A program made the translations under genes and the position numbers. From the NCBI GenBank assembly GCA_948470475.1, contig OX419345.1, forward strand, positions 14,709,800-14,773,799: a stretch of DNA of 64,000 nucleotides, read 5' to 3'. Below the pieces are notes generated by a model. It had not been told where the DNA came from and did no database searches. It worked only from the letters and a program-made list of their open reading frames with translations. Every line of letters begins with the position of its first letter. The first letter of the stretch is position 1. This document shows, piece by piece, positions 44,141 through 54,975 of the stretch. This DNA comes from Galaxea fascicularis (taxonomy: Eukaryota > Cnidaria > Anthozoa > Scleractinia > Euphylliidae).

Positions 44141-44801
44141 AGTCTTTAAGCGAAGAGTCATTTGATTGGCTCTTACCATGGCCAGCAGTAGATGCAAAGA
44201 ATGTATTTAGAAGCCTGGCCTTTTCATTATCATTGATTGCAAGAGTTCCATCGTCTTTTCATATACCAGGTGGTAGGTTACCATTGCTCTTAAAGGTAGT
44301 TTTCATCGATTGCTATGGAAAACGTTTTAAAGATTTGCTTTCTCGAGCTGTCCCTTAAAGTCATCCTATTTGGCACGTCTAAGCTCCTTAGTTACTTCGT
44401 TTCAATGCTTTTGCCGTCTGTTCGCCATTTCCCTTGAAAAGATAAGGGTGATTTTCCACTGGCTGAGTGGAACGAAATCAGAAGTGGAAAATTGTTTTCT
44501 CACACACACCGCTGGAGCCTGGGGATGGGTTTAGGTCATGTGACGAGTCAAGGCGGGCAGTTGTTTTTTGTTGACCGCCATTGCTTGACCAGTTGTTTTT
44601 TGTTGCGGTGGTCGGCTTGACATGGCTCCCAGCGGTGTGTGAGAACTAAGACAAAATGCTTGCACTACAAGTCGCTGTCTTGTTTGTGGATGGGAAAAGG
44701 CAACGCGTAGTCGCCCCACATCCTTAAAGGATACGCTCTTTTTGGAATTTTGAAAAGAAATGTTATGTTGATGTTATAATGATATGCATTTCAAACCATA
44801 T

Positions 44802-45384
44802 TGTTACGAAAATTATTGCGTGACTCGCGTTACTGTCTGGAAGTGTCTAGAAACTTCTGCATATTTAATTAGTGTTTTATCATCGTGATTCAGCAATTCT
44901 ATTTTAAGCCGTTTGCGTGTGTAGCTGTAAATAGTTTTTCATTGTAATGTTACTTTATTTAGTCGAGTAGGAAAGTTCTAGAATTTTAGGTTAAAAGGTA
45001 TATAACCCGATCGGTGTAGCTTTAGAGTTTTTTTAGAGAGAAGTGTGTTTGTTGAAGTAAGTCTGAGAGCTGAGAGCTGAGAACAGTTGGCGGAGGCCGT
45101 GTTTATTGAAGTGTGACAGAGGTCGTTTATACAGTTGGCAGAGGCCGTGTTTATTGAAGTTGACAGAGGTCGTTGATACATTTGGCAGAGGCCGTGAGTA
45201 TTGAAGTTTGACGGAGGTCGAGTGTAATTTTATAAGCCTAGTGTGTGCTTATTGTGAAGTCTTGTGCGGAGTTGACTACTTTCGTGTGGAATAAATAACT
45301 TTGTTGCTGTTCCGACAACCCTGCGTTCTGTTTAGTCTACAAACAACCCACTCCTCACTCATCAACACAATCGAACTCGTAACA
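44802..45384 (+). mobile_element. Solo LTR, 583 bp, with 5-bp target duplication
   Basis: It begins TGTTACGAAAATT and ends CTCGTAACA, giving TG...CA with 8-bp inverted ends, and is flanked by CATAT at 44797-44801 and 45385-45389. TATATAA near 44999 and AATAAA at about 45289 are placed as a U3 TATA box and an R poly(A) signal. Three tandem units of 47-48 bp start at 45083, 45131 and 45178, each with GGCRGAGGCCGTG and GGAGGTCG or AGAGGTCG. There is no internal retroelement sequence beside it, so it is a recombination product of a full Gypsy/Copia-type element. Confidence 0.88.
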
Positions 45385-45389
45385 CATAT

Positions 45390-47280
45390 GTACATACATA
45401 CTTTGCAATTGCACCTTGATGTAAGGTCATGTTACTTTTATGTTAGGTATTATACTTTGTAGCCCAGTTTCTTATAAAACGTGTACACAGTCAGGATTAC
45501 ATGGTACGGACTATTGTATTGTTAAGTAACAAGAAAAAACCTACCTCAGTCATCAGGGCCCTTTAGCACTGAGAGTTTTTGTAGCAACGGCAACAGCAGT
45601 GGATGAAAGAGACTAGGGCAAGGAAAGCGTTGTTCTCGCATAAATATAAACCTTTAGCACCCTTCATTTTCTGACAGCAACGTGCTGACTTCTTTGAAAT
45701 CTTTGTCCGCCAAGATGAATTAGATTCAGGGTTGATCATCCTGATGTATGAAGAGGGGGCCAGGAGTGGGACTGTGCTGATGAAGGTACGCCATCAAAGA
45801 AGTGATAGGGCAGATACATGGCAGGCCCTGGCCCAGGTAGATAAAACGTCCATGGCAGAAGGAGTCGGTTTTAGAACAATTTATGTGCACGCGTTAACAA
45901 GCGGGGATAGAAGTGGAATCCAGCTGCAGGTCTTGAGGGGTGAGGTGAATGGAGGCGTCAAACGGGGAGTTCACAGTGAATTCTCCCACCCGCAAACAAA
46001 ACAACGAAACCAAGGCGCCAAGCTGCCCACATCATGTAGTGCGAGCAATCAGAGAGAGAAAGAAAAATGAATGACTGTCATCAATTCCCCATTGACTGGC
46101 TGGCGTGGGCTCCTGCACAAACCTTGGTGACGTTTGATACCCTATAAAACCTGCTGTAGTTGCAGACAGATGGCAAGGGGATTACGAAAGCCGTTCTGAG
46201 GCTGGGAAGATGGAGTCGTCCTGGTTTATCTGCCATCAAAGGAGGCGTCAAATGAACCATGACCTCTCCAGGATACCTAACGTAATAAAATTAGGCTCCT
46301 TGAGAACACCAGATGCATGGCTCCAATGCTGTAAGAGAAAGAGGGAACATAGGTTGTTGGTTTGAGAAGGATGCAAGTGAAAGCCGCTGGCCATGGAGAG
46401 GCTGCAAACCGAGTCATTGGTAATAATGGTACTGCAGTGGACGAAGTTTGAACAAAAATCTATTGCCAGTTTTATCTCAGGTGAATTACCTTTAGTCATA
46501 CCAGGCTTGGTTTGAGAAGAAGTAATCAAAGTTAGGTGCTGAATAAGAGAGTTATGCATGAAATAATTACTTTAGATAACTTTATTTGTTAAGTTACATA
46601 GCAGAATACATCTTAAAAACTAAATAATGGAGTATTCAGAAGAGAAAGAGAAAGTAAAGGACATACGTTTTTATTTAGAGTTTTGAAAAACCCATGAAGA
46701 GTATAATTTCAAGTAAAGGGTCAATGAAAAGCAATCACCTTTATTCTATAAACTTAGTTGACAAACAAAGGGTACTAGAAAATAAAGCAACACAGTAAAA
46801 GAAATAACATTCAAAAGAAAAGAAAGTAACTTAAAAACAAGCAGAAAAAAATTACTATTGAATTATAGTATATTTAAGTATGGCACATACATTGTGCTGC
46901 TGTCAAACCAACGTTCGAAACTCCACCAGGCTGAACGGCTGGGAGCAAAATAAAATGAATTTGAGGATTTTTGGTTGTAATTCAGGACTAAAAAAACCTT
47001 CAGTCAATGGCTCCTACAAATTTTCAGAACGAGGCTACGCCCAGTGGATTTGCTGTTACAGAGCAAGCACCTTTTTAGTAATTACAAAAACTGGCCTTAC
47101 CCTTGGAGAAAGAAAGTACTAGAGCGCTAATTTTCAGCACGATGTGGTTCTGCGTCTTTTTTGGCGTCAGGGTTATAGTGCATCGTCTTTGTGATAGGGC
47201 AGGTTCCCCATTCTCCAATGCACAATCATAGGATTTTAAAAGAAGATCAGACAAAGACAACTGTAGAAAGCATCGGGGAA
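45390..47280. other. Intergenic, unassigned open frames only
   Basis: A 112-codon frame at 45732-46070 (plus) begins MIILMYEEGARSGTVLMKVR, and a 103-codon frame runs at 46248-46559 (minus). Neither shows a recognised domain or clear splice partners. 46560-46870 is A-rich. I cannot assign a gene. Confidence 0.35.
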
Positions 47281-47299
47281 CTAGTCCATACCTATTGAC

Positions 47300-47900
47300 T
47301 TGTTTATTTTGTTTTGGTTAGAGTCTTCACGTATTCCCTATTTTTGTAAGTTTATCCCTAAAAAGATTATGTCACTGCAATTTGGTTCCGGTGGAATATC
47401 TTGTGGAGAGAAGAAATCAAAGGCTTTTGGAGTCTGTGTATGGGAACTGTTGAATCGTTCGCCTACATTGAGAATTGTCGTCAGTGGTAAAGCAGGAACC
47501 TCAGTCAAGAGCGCTTTTTCAGTCGTCTTTCAATTGTTTTTGTATCTGTGCCATTTCACTGAGTGTCTCATGCAGTTGTGCTGGTGTAGCAATTCACAAA
47601 CACTAATGTTATTAGACTTAAAACTTTACCTTTAAAACAATTCTTCATTCAAGTCTTCATTTTTATTTTCTCGCCTTGCCGTCTTGTGGTTTTGATTTTC
47701 CTCTTTCTCTCTGTCGTTCCTTTACATCAAGTTAGCAATGGCCATGCTCAGCCTGTATAGATGTTTCTGGGTTCATAACCTCTTTCCGAAAGGTGTTTTT
47801 CATTCCTTCGTTCTCTGAAATTTAAGGGTCTTGCTTACTTATCCGGAGACTTCTGTTGATCATTATGGTAATTTCGTTGTGAGTACAGTTTCTGTTTGTG
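47300..47900 (-). other. Possible decayed mobile-element coding sequence
   Basis: The minus strand has a partly open segment reading LTEVPALPLTTILNVGERFN then KAFDFFSPQDIPPEPNCSDI before a stop near 47340, and an open stretch near 47700 with EEENQNHKTARRENKNEDLN. It lies just downstream, on the same strand, of the multicopy gene fragment at 48130-48773 and may be the rest of that element, but I recognise no domain. Confidence 0.25.
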
Positions 47901-48129
47901 ATCAATTAAGTTTTTTCGAAAAGGTTTCTTTGTAAAAGAAAGAGGAAAATAAATGGAGAACACTTAATCCTTTGTCTTGGTGTCCGCGAGATGTCTTGTT
48001 ATTTTTTTTAAAGACATCTCGCGTTGGACTTGAATGTGCTACCAATCTGAATGACAAAAAACGTCTTATACTGTGAAGGTTTGTTGATGGTGTAACCCTG
48101 AAGGCCATCAAAAGCATCACAGAGGTGTT

Positions 48130-48773
48130 TCTACTGAAAGTACAACAGTCCTTGCCCGGCAATTTTCTTCACCACAGAGTAATTACTTTCACGTATTCGA
48201 AGTCGTTTGCTCGTATGATGGGAAATTTCTTGCCAATAGATTCTTTGATAACATTTCTGACAGACTCTTCATCATCTTCCTCGTCCAACGTTATCATACC
48301 ATTGGCAATCACTGTGTCCCATTTTAAGTGATGCTCTTCAATGAGATCTTCGTCACTCGAACCACCGACGCACTTTAGTAAAGCCAATTCTAGTGCCTTC
48401 TTCTAGCAACTGGTTTTGCTTTGGTCTTAGTACGGTTGTCAAACGGGGCAGTAGCTCGCAGCCTCTCTGACCGATTCAGACGACGATAGGTTCCACTAGC
48501 TGTGCTGCTTCTGATCAACGTTCTTGCATGGTCTAGTGCTCTCCGTACATTGGAACTTGAAACCTGAGTAGTATTGGAACTTAAAGCGTGAGTGGTAAAA
48601 CCCAAAGTCTGTTGCATTGAATTTTCTGTCGACTCTGTACCCCGAAGAATATTCGAGGCATTTTCCAACATCTGAGCGACACGTTTAATTTTATCTTCTT
48701 CCCTCTCCATGATCGGACTCCAACAATTAAAATGCCGTCTCCCGATTCCCAAAAGGCGACAAAACATTAACAC
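48130..48773 (-). pseudogene. Truncated multicopy cnidarian gene (N-terminal region, G2E3-like family)
   Basis: The frame at 48390-48773 reads FNCWSPIMEREEDKIKRVAQ, MLENASNILRG, then SNVRRALDHARTLIRSSTAS and YRRLNRSERLRATAPF. A second frame at 48169-48387 reads MALLKCVGGSSDEDLIEEHH and ESIGKKFPIIRANDFEYVKV, followed out of frame by VVKKIAGQGLLYF. From memory this order is the N-terminal half of proteins labelled G2/M-phase-specific E3 ligase-like in corals and fish, a multicopy family. The HECT region is absent. The frame change between blocks may be an intron or a frameshift. Family name tentative. Confidence 0.45.
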
Positions 48774-48799
48774 GTGATTACTCTCGTGGCCGCGCTAAG

Positions 48800-49870
48800 C
48801 CCAGGAAGATTGAATAAAATTTTAAACGGGTCTAAACAAAAATTTCAAGGTTTGAATTAAATAAAAAACTCAAGGTATTGCATTGAATGATAAAAATCAA
48901 AAGATTGAATTGAATGAAAATTTATATTAACGTTTGGATTGAATGACTTTTCTTTGGTTTTTAAACCAACGTTTGCTGTGATTATGGATTGAATGAATTG
49001 TCACTAGTTTAAAATACGTTGGTGGATTAAACATATATTGCAAGGATTGAATTTTGCTACAAAAGGCTTGCCATACCATAGTATGCCCTGTTGACCCTTT
49101 TTTATGGGGTTGGAGTCTGTTTAAAGCAAAGGTGTGTGGTCATATTTCGTTACTGATTCATAACCAATAAATGTGTGCACTGTAAGTTTTATATATTCAT
49201 AAAGACTGCAGATGGTTGCATTTATCATAATGCAACTAGAGCATCTTTTTACTGAAGTTGACTGTGCGTAGTGAGAGGACATGGCACAGAAAGGACTATC
49301 GGAAATGAGACCAACGAGTCCGCTAGGTTCCGACACTTCACGGTTTATTACTTTCCAAGTTAGGTTTTCTTCGTTACAACTGTACTCACGCTCAAATCAC
49401 ACTGCTCACAGATCTCTCACTTCTCTCACTCGAATCACCGATTTTTCACACCTTAAAAAATGTCATACGATAGTTGTGTTTGCCATTGCGCAACGACTAA
49501 TTCATCTGTCAACACGGCGATCACTAGTCACGAATCAGTTAAACTCAATTATCGCAGAACAATTTCTCACAGGACGCCATTTTTCTCACCTAGCTCTTAC
49601 AAACCTGGCATTTTCCACGATCCAAAATAAGAACTTCTCGATTGCAGTAGCATAGTCATACTACAGGTCTGACGGCACGAAAGCTTAGTGCTGTGTTGTC
49701 ATTGAACGATTTAAAGCGCTTGTTAACGGTTATTGATACAAGACAAACTGTTAACGCAATAATGTACAATTGTTCTTAGCATCCAAGGCGAATAAAAGAT
49801 TTCTAACGTTTCACCCAATTTTAAAAGAATTTAATGTACAAGTGTGTATAAAAGCCATTTGTAACGTGTA
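48800..49870. other. Intergenic AT-rich stretch, nothing recognised
   Basis: 48810-49060 has recurrent GATTGAATTGAATGA-type words (a degenerate ATTGAATGA short repeat). A 124-codon frame at 49281-49655 has no recognisable domain, signal peptide or splice sites and is probably chance. Confidence 0.4.
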
Positions 49871-49877
49871 AGGATAT

Positions 49878-50130
49878 TTACCAACTGCCTTTTTGACATG
49901 CCTCATGATTGGCGATATATTCTTCATATTGTGATCTGTACAGTTCCTTTACCTCGGCCTGTGTTGAAATGTTCTTTATAGGCAGAACCAGCCTATAGTT
50001 GTAGGCTGAAGGAATGTTGCGCAGGCGTTCCTCTCTTTCCTCTGGGTCACGTAATCCTTTGAAGTAAAAGCACCTCCGTTCATCAGCGAGTGTAATTCAA
50101 CCATCCTTGCAATAGCCCGCAAGTCCACTG
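49878..50130 (-). other. Unassigned exon-like coding segment, possible frameshift
   Basis: On the minus strand, an acceptor (TTTTCGGTCTGTTTCACAG) leads into a frame VDLRAIARMVELHSL; one base out of phase a second frame continues LADERRCFYFKGLRDPEERE, then RNIPSAYNYRLVLPIKNIST and KELYRSQYEEYIANHEACQK, to a GTAAAT donor or TAA at 49878-49880. The residue pattern is strongly protein-like, but I do not recognise the family. It may be a single exon of a lineage gene or a pseudo-exon with a frameshift near 50095. Confidence 0.35.
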
Positions 50131-50139
50131 TGAAACAGA

Positions 50140-51300
50140 CCGAAAAAAAAAACCCTCACTAGTGTTGACGTCGTTGAAAATTTATGCTATCATTCTCCTG
50201 GGAAGGTGGTATTTAACATCTTTTTGACCCAGACAGTGCTGGTTTACTCTCATCTCTTGGTCATCATTTATCTGGAGTGATAGGGGCCGTATACACCTGT
50301 ACTACACCACAACTCAGGAAGATGACAGCTGGAGTTTATACATGCACATTAACAGAGTTGTTTGATGTCTTCCAACATGTACACGTACTTCACATGTGGA
50401 AAAGGGGTGTAGCAGTGGGTAACATGTTACTTACAGTTTTATGAAAGCACTTGTGTATCATATGGTTTTTCATTCTACATGACATCAACTCGACTGTAAT
50501 TGGCAATTTGATTGTTTCCTTTTCCGAACGGCAAATGTGTTTACCATTTGCGATTTTCACCAGTTAGAAGCCCTTTTCTAATTTTGATGCGTTTCATGTG
50601 TTATTTAGAGCCCTCACTCTACTCCGTTTTACCTCCTTTGCTCTACTCTCTGACATTCTGACAGAGTCTGCCTTAGGACAAGACAAAACTAACAAATAAT
50701 CTCGCAATCTGATTGGCTAATTTGCCGTTGTCCAAAAGAGACAGACCACGCTTCTCGTGTCACCTTGTCACGCAATTCCTTTTTCAGCTCTCGCGCTCGC
50801 GCTCTGAAATAAACATTTTCTTTGATGTTGTGATAAAAAACAAGTCGAATGTGTTTCAGATAGCGTTGTGTGTATCAAGATATATTCAGTGATTTAACAG
50901 AGGTTAAACAACAGACTACATTCATTGTGAGCACATGCTCTCAGCTTCTGATAATACGGGAACTCAGTGACACAATATGTGTCACGCAACATGTCACAGT
51001 GTGTACTCTTATCGACACCGATATTCGTCATCTGATCACAGTGATCAAAATGTTGTGGACTCAAGAGGCACAGCCGAGGAAGGCCATAACAAACTTTTTC
51101 CCCTTTGAATTGACGAAGTCACAGGAGATAAAGACGTCAGAGCAAAGACTCACTGCTTCGTTTAGAGCAAATCGTCAGCAGAACTCTGAAAGCTGTGAAC
51201 AAAATACCGGTGAACTGACAGAATCCACAAAGAGGGAATCAAAATGGTTTCAATTATTTGTGGCTCGTGCCCAGGGCGAGCGGACGAGCAAATGACGTTT
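50140..51300 (+). other. Mostly empty; one 141-codon open frame
   Basis: The frame 50870-51295 (plus) begins MYQDIFSDLTEVKQQTTFIV and ends FVARAQGERTSK. It is the longest uninterrupted ATG frame between PDHX and RAD51D apart from the inverted-repeat gene relic. No domain, transmembrane segment or signal peptide was recognised, and no upstream promoter motif. It may be lineage-specific or chance; the remaining sequence shows nothing. Confidence 0.25.
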
Positions 51301-51750
51301 AAACGAGGCTCAACACGCTAAGTGCTGCAGCTTTACGATGCATGTTTATTGACTGTTGTGAATGCATTGCAGTCATTTTTTTGTTAAGTCGTTTTATATT
51401 GTCAGTATAATCTCCTTTCACTGCTCTTTTTTTTATGATAAATATATTGTGTCATTGCGTTTATTGGTACAATGTGTGGGAAACGTCTCTCGTTCTGTCC
51501 TTCGCGCGATCTTATCTGATCTATTATTTTTCGGTATCGAGAAAAAGCAATTGCCAATGACTTCAGAACTACTTAGCAATAACACGCCGACAACAGCAGT
51601 GCTAGCAACGTAATGGATTATCCCGTTTGTGTTAAGTTACCTAAATTTTTTTCATGGATTTCCGGTCTTCCGCTTTGCCGAGAGGAAAGAAAAACAACTT
51701 AGTGTAAAAGAACATAACATTAAAAGGACATTCAACAACGCAGAATTGTA

Positions 51751-51760
51751 AAAAAAAAAA
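51751..51760 (-). terminator. Pol III terminator of tRNA-Arg
   Basis: Ten consecutive A on the plus strand, i.e. T10 on the transcribed sense strand, 14 nt downstream of the tRNA 3' end. Confidence 0.8.
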
Positions 51761-51773
51761 TATATATGACATC

Positions 51774-51847
51774 CACCCCCGGTGGGACTCGAACCCACAA
51801 CCTTTGAATTAGAAGTCCAATGCGCTAGTCCATTGCGCCACGGGGGT
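51774..51847 (-). tRNA. tRNA-Arg (anticodon UCU)
   Basis: 74 nt on the minus strand: acceptor stem ACCCCCG pairs perfectly with CGGGGGT, discriminator G; D-stem GCGC/GCGC; anticodon stem TTGGA/TTCAA with loop CTTCTAA (anticodon TCT); variable loop AGGTT; T-stem GTGGG/CCCAC with TTCGAGT loop. There is no intron. A T10 run at 51751-51760, 14 nt past the 3' end, is a pol III terminator. The A-box (TGGCGCAATGGA) and B-box (GGTTCGAGTCC) are intact. The perfect pairing suggests a functional gene. Confidence 0.93.
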
Positions 51848-52094
51848 AGCTGTAACACATTTGGCAACATTTTACATTTTTAAAGAATTTCGCAATATGC
51901 TAACTCGATCCAATCTTCCCTCAGCAACTTTGTAACGCCTTGTTGTTTCTTGTAAAGAGAGGACTACATCATGTGTATCGTGTTATTAAAAAGCGAAAAC
52001 ATTCTACTGTATATGATCTAATGAACTGGAGAAGACGCTCGAGGACACAACTGCTTAGCAAGACCATGAAGGGTCATCTGAGTTTACACTGAAA

Positions 52095-54925
52095 ATGCAC
52101 CGGCTCTTATCACTTTGCTGTCGTTCTGTGACATCAGAGCAGCTTGATGCTCTTCAACAGAATGGTATTAAAACGGGTGAGTTTGATTTTATAGAATATA
52201 TTGCATTAGTTCAAGTTAAATAACGTCGCTATGTGAAGAAGATAGGGCCGTTTTTTATGCATTTTGAAGGTGTAGAATGTACGTGTTTGTCAGTGTTCCA
52301 GATACATTGTAACTTCCCGGCGGAGTCCGGGGATCAAGGAAGATTTCAGGTCAGCAGGCTACATCGGTCTTGCCAAATTTTCTTACTTAACCACTCAGTT
52401 TGTCGGGTCAGGGAGCCCGCTTTCTCAGGTTTTTAAACCGAGAACCCGCCCTTATCTACCCTGGGTGCCCGAGGTTATTTTTCTTTTTCGTTTGGCAAAG
52501 CCGCGTCCACGAGGCACGAAGTGCCAAGAGGAAAAAATAACAACGTACTGTCCGGTGTTGCTTGGACGAGGGGTGAGGGAGTTATAATTTGGGGGCTCAC
52601 GTTTCTTTAGCTCTAAAGAACTTTTTTTTACACTTGTGTTTACGCCATTTACCGAGGGCAACATTTACTGAGATCAAGTTACTGAACCTTGGTACATTCG
52701 TAGAGTGTTTATACTGGCTCCAATAACCCAAGTTAATCTATCAAAACTCACACGACCTCACCATCATCTTGTGCAGTTAATTGGCTTCTATTCAGGAGAA
52801 ATCAAATGCCCTGTAACCAAGTGTCTCTTGGTTTTCACTAAACAATTTGATAAGATTTTTTCATAAGTGTTTCTTCTTCAATGCTGGGCTTGAATCCAGA
52901 CGTGTTGAGTTCACAGGAGAATCGCAATGTCTACAACATGAGTTAAGGAGCAGGGGGAAAATACAGTGTCATCATCTGCATAGACTGGGCCTCATGTCTA
53001 TGCTGCAGCAAAAATTCACAAGAAAGTATGGAGCACCACTAACAATAAAAAATACAATGCTACCGGATTTTCTAATGTAAGGATACATGTAATTCTCTCT
53101 CCTACATATAATTTATCTCAAACTGAGATCCAAATAGCTTTGTGTAGACAATACAGTCTATCTGTCATTTCAAATGAAAGTGAATACTGGTAATTTCTTG
53201 ATGTCAAGTTACATGCAAATATACAGTCAGTAGTAATTAACACACATGGTTTTCATATTCATTACCCTCCAGTGACTGATTTTATTACTTGTGATGTTGA
53301 GAGACTAGCACGGAAGGTTTCAATCCCAGCGAAGGTATGATGTTTGCTATTATTTCACTGAACTGTGTGAAAACATGGCAGCATATATATAAAATTATTA
53401 ATATAGGTAACAGGTGTTACAAAGGTTTTTGAAACAGTTGTCTGAGCTAACTGAAGTGTATGTAGGTGGCAACCTGATGATTTTTTTTAATCATTAATTT
53501 TTGAGTGGAAATCTAGACAAAGTACATGTAGATACACTGTAGCAGTGTAGGTAAATTCTGACAAGGTTGGCTGCACTTTTCATCAGTTGCCAACTTTTAA
53601 TGAAACCCCTGAGTTAGATAAAGAAATTAAAGCTACAGATTGTCAACCCACTTAAGTGATCAATTATTATCACCATGGGAACACATGTATTATGCAAAAA
53701 TGGGTCTGAGTGTGTTTTGATACCCATTTTTTACTTCAGTTGATGGACATGGGGTTTCTTTTAAAGTACTAGCTAACCCAACTTGATAAGGATGCATTGT
53801 ATTTAAACCGATGTTCTGAAATTTGCACTTGCTTGTCATTGCTAAAAGTGGCCTTAAACAAATGGTCTGGAGTCAAAATGTACATGTAAGCATTAATTCA
53901 CATCTCATTGAAATCAAATACTAGGAAACTTTAGTTAGGGCTTAGCCAGGAGATTAGTTTGATGTTGTCATAGATCAGCTATTTTCCTTCCACCTTTAAA
54001 ATAATAAACTGTTTACTCAAATGATGCAATCATGGTTTGTTCTTCATCAATTTTGTCAGACCAACGCATTAATACAACCTGTAGTAGTTTGGCTCTCAAA
54101 ATATACATGTACCAAATGTCACTGTTTTTTCTCCGTTTTTGAAAGAATGAGCTTAAAGTCTCTAGAGATAAACGTCAACCCAATACCAAATTGATTCAAA
54201 TGGCTAATTGAATGAGTTTCCAAAATAATTATGTCCTAATCCCTGTACACTACGATGCTTTGTTACCAATATACAAGTATATTTTCTTTAGGATTTGTCT
54301 TCCCTTCAGAAGACTGTTATTGCTGAGATGGCAGCCTTTACCATGAATGGTAGTGATTATTATGAAGAGATGATGGCTAGGTTTTGCATCCTGTCAACAG
54401 GTGAGTGATACATTGTACATACATTGTGTAGTGTATGACTGGTATGTTGTGGTTCAAATTTTTCTTTCCTTTGTCTTAAGATTTAGAATTATGATTATGG
54501 CTCTGAGACAAAGGAGAATCTTAATGCAATGCAAATCAGTTTGTGATGTCAAGTAAGGAATAGACTCATGCCCCTTTCAAGCTCTGTCATGGGACAGATG
54601 GCTAGATTTTGTAACTTTCACAGCCTATAAAAAGTCAATATTTGGTTAAATAGATGCAAAACGGCACAAGATGTTTTGGACAGGTGCAAAGATTTATTTA
54701 AGCCAAAACAATATTTGGGGTTACATGTAGGTGCACTTAAAGTGAAACGTTCTGCTTATGAGATTTGTCCGCTTACATGAGGTGTCCTCAAACAGAGTTT
54801 CAATAATTGTATGTCAGAAGAAAAGATCCTTTGATTTCAATGTTCACCTCACTACAGGCAGTCCCTGTTGAGCTTGATGTTATCCTGCTGTAAACCCTGT
54901 CAAAAAAATTACTGAGCATCTCCCC

Positions 54926-54975
<50 letters not shown>

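Noticed and set aside
44978..45181. 67-codon repetitive frame INTASANCINDLCHTS
   Set aside because: Translation of the 48-bp tandem inside the solo LTR, not a gene.
49281..49655. 124-codon frame MAQKGLSEMRPTSPLGSDTS
   Set aside because: No recognisable domain, biased Ser/Thr/His composition, no splice or promoter context; likely chance.
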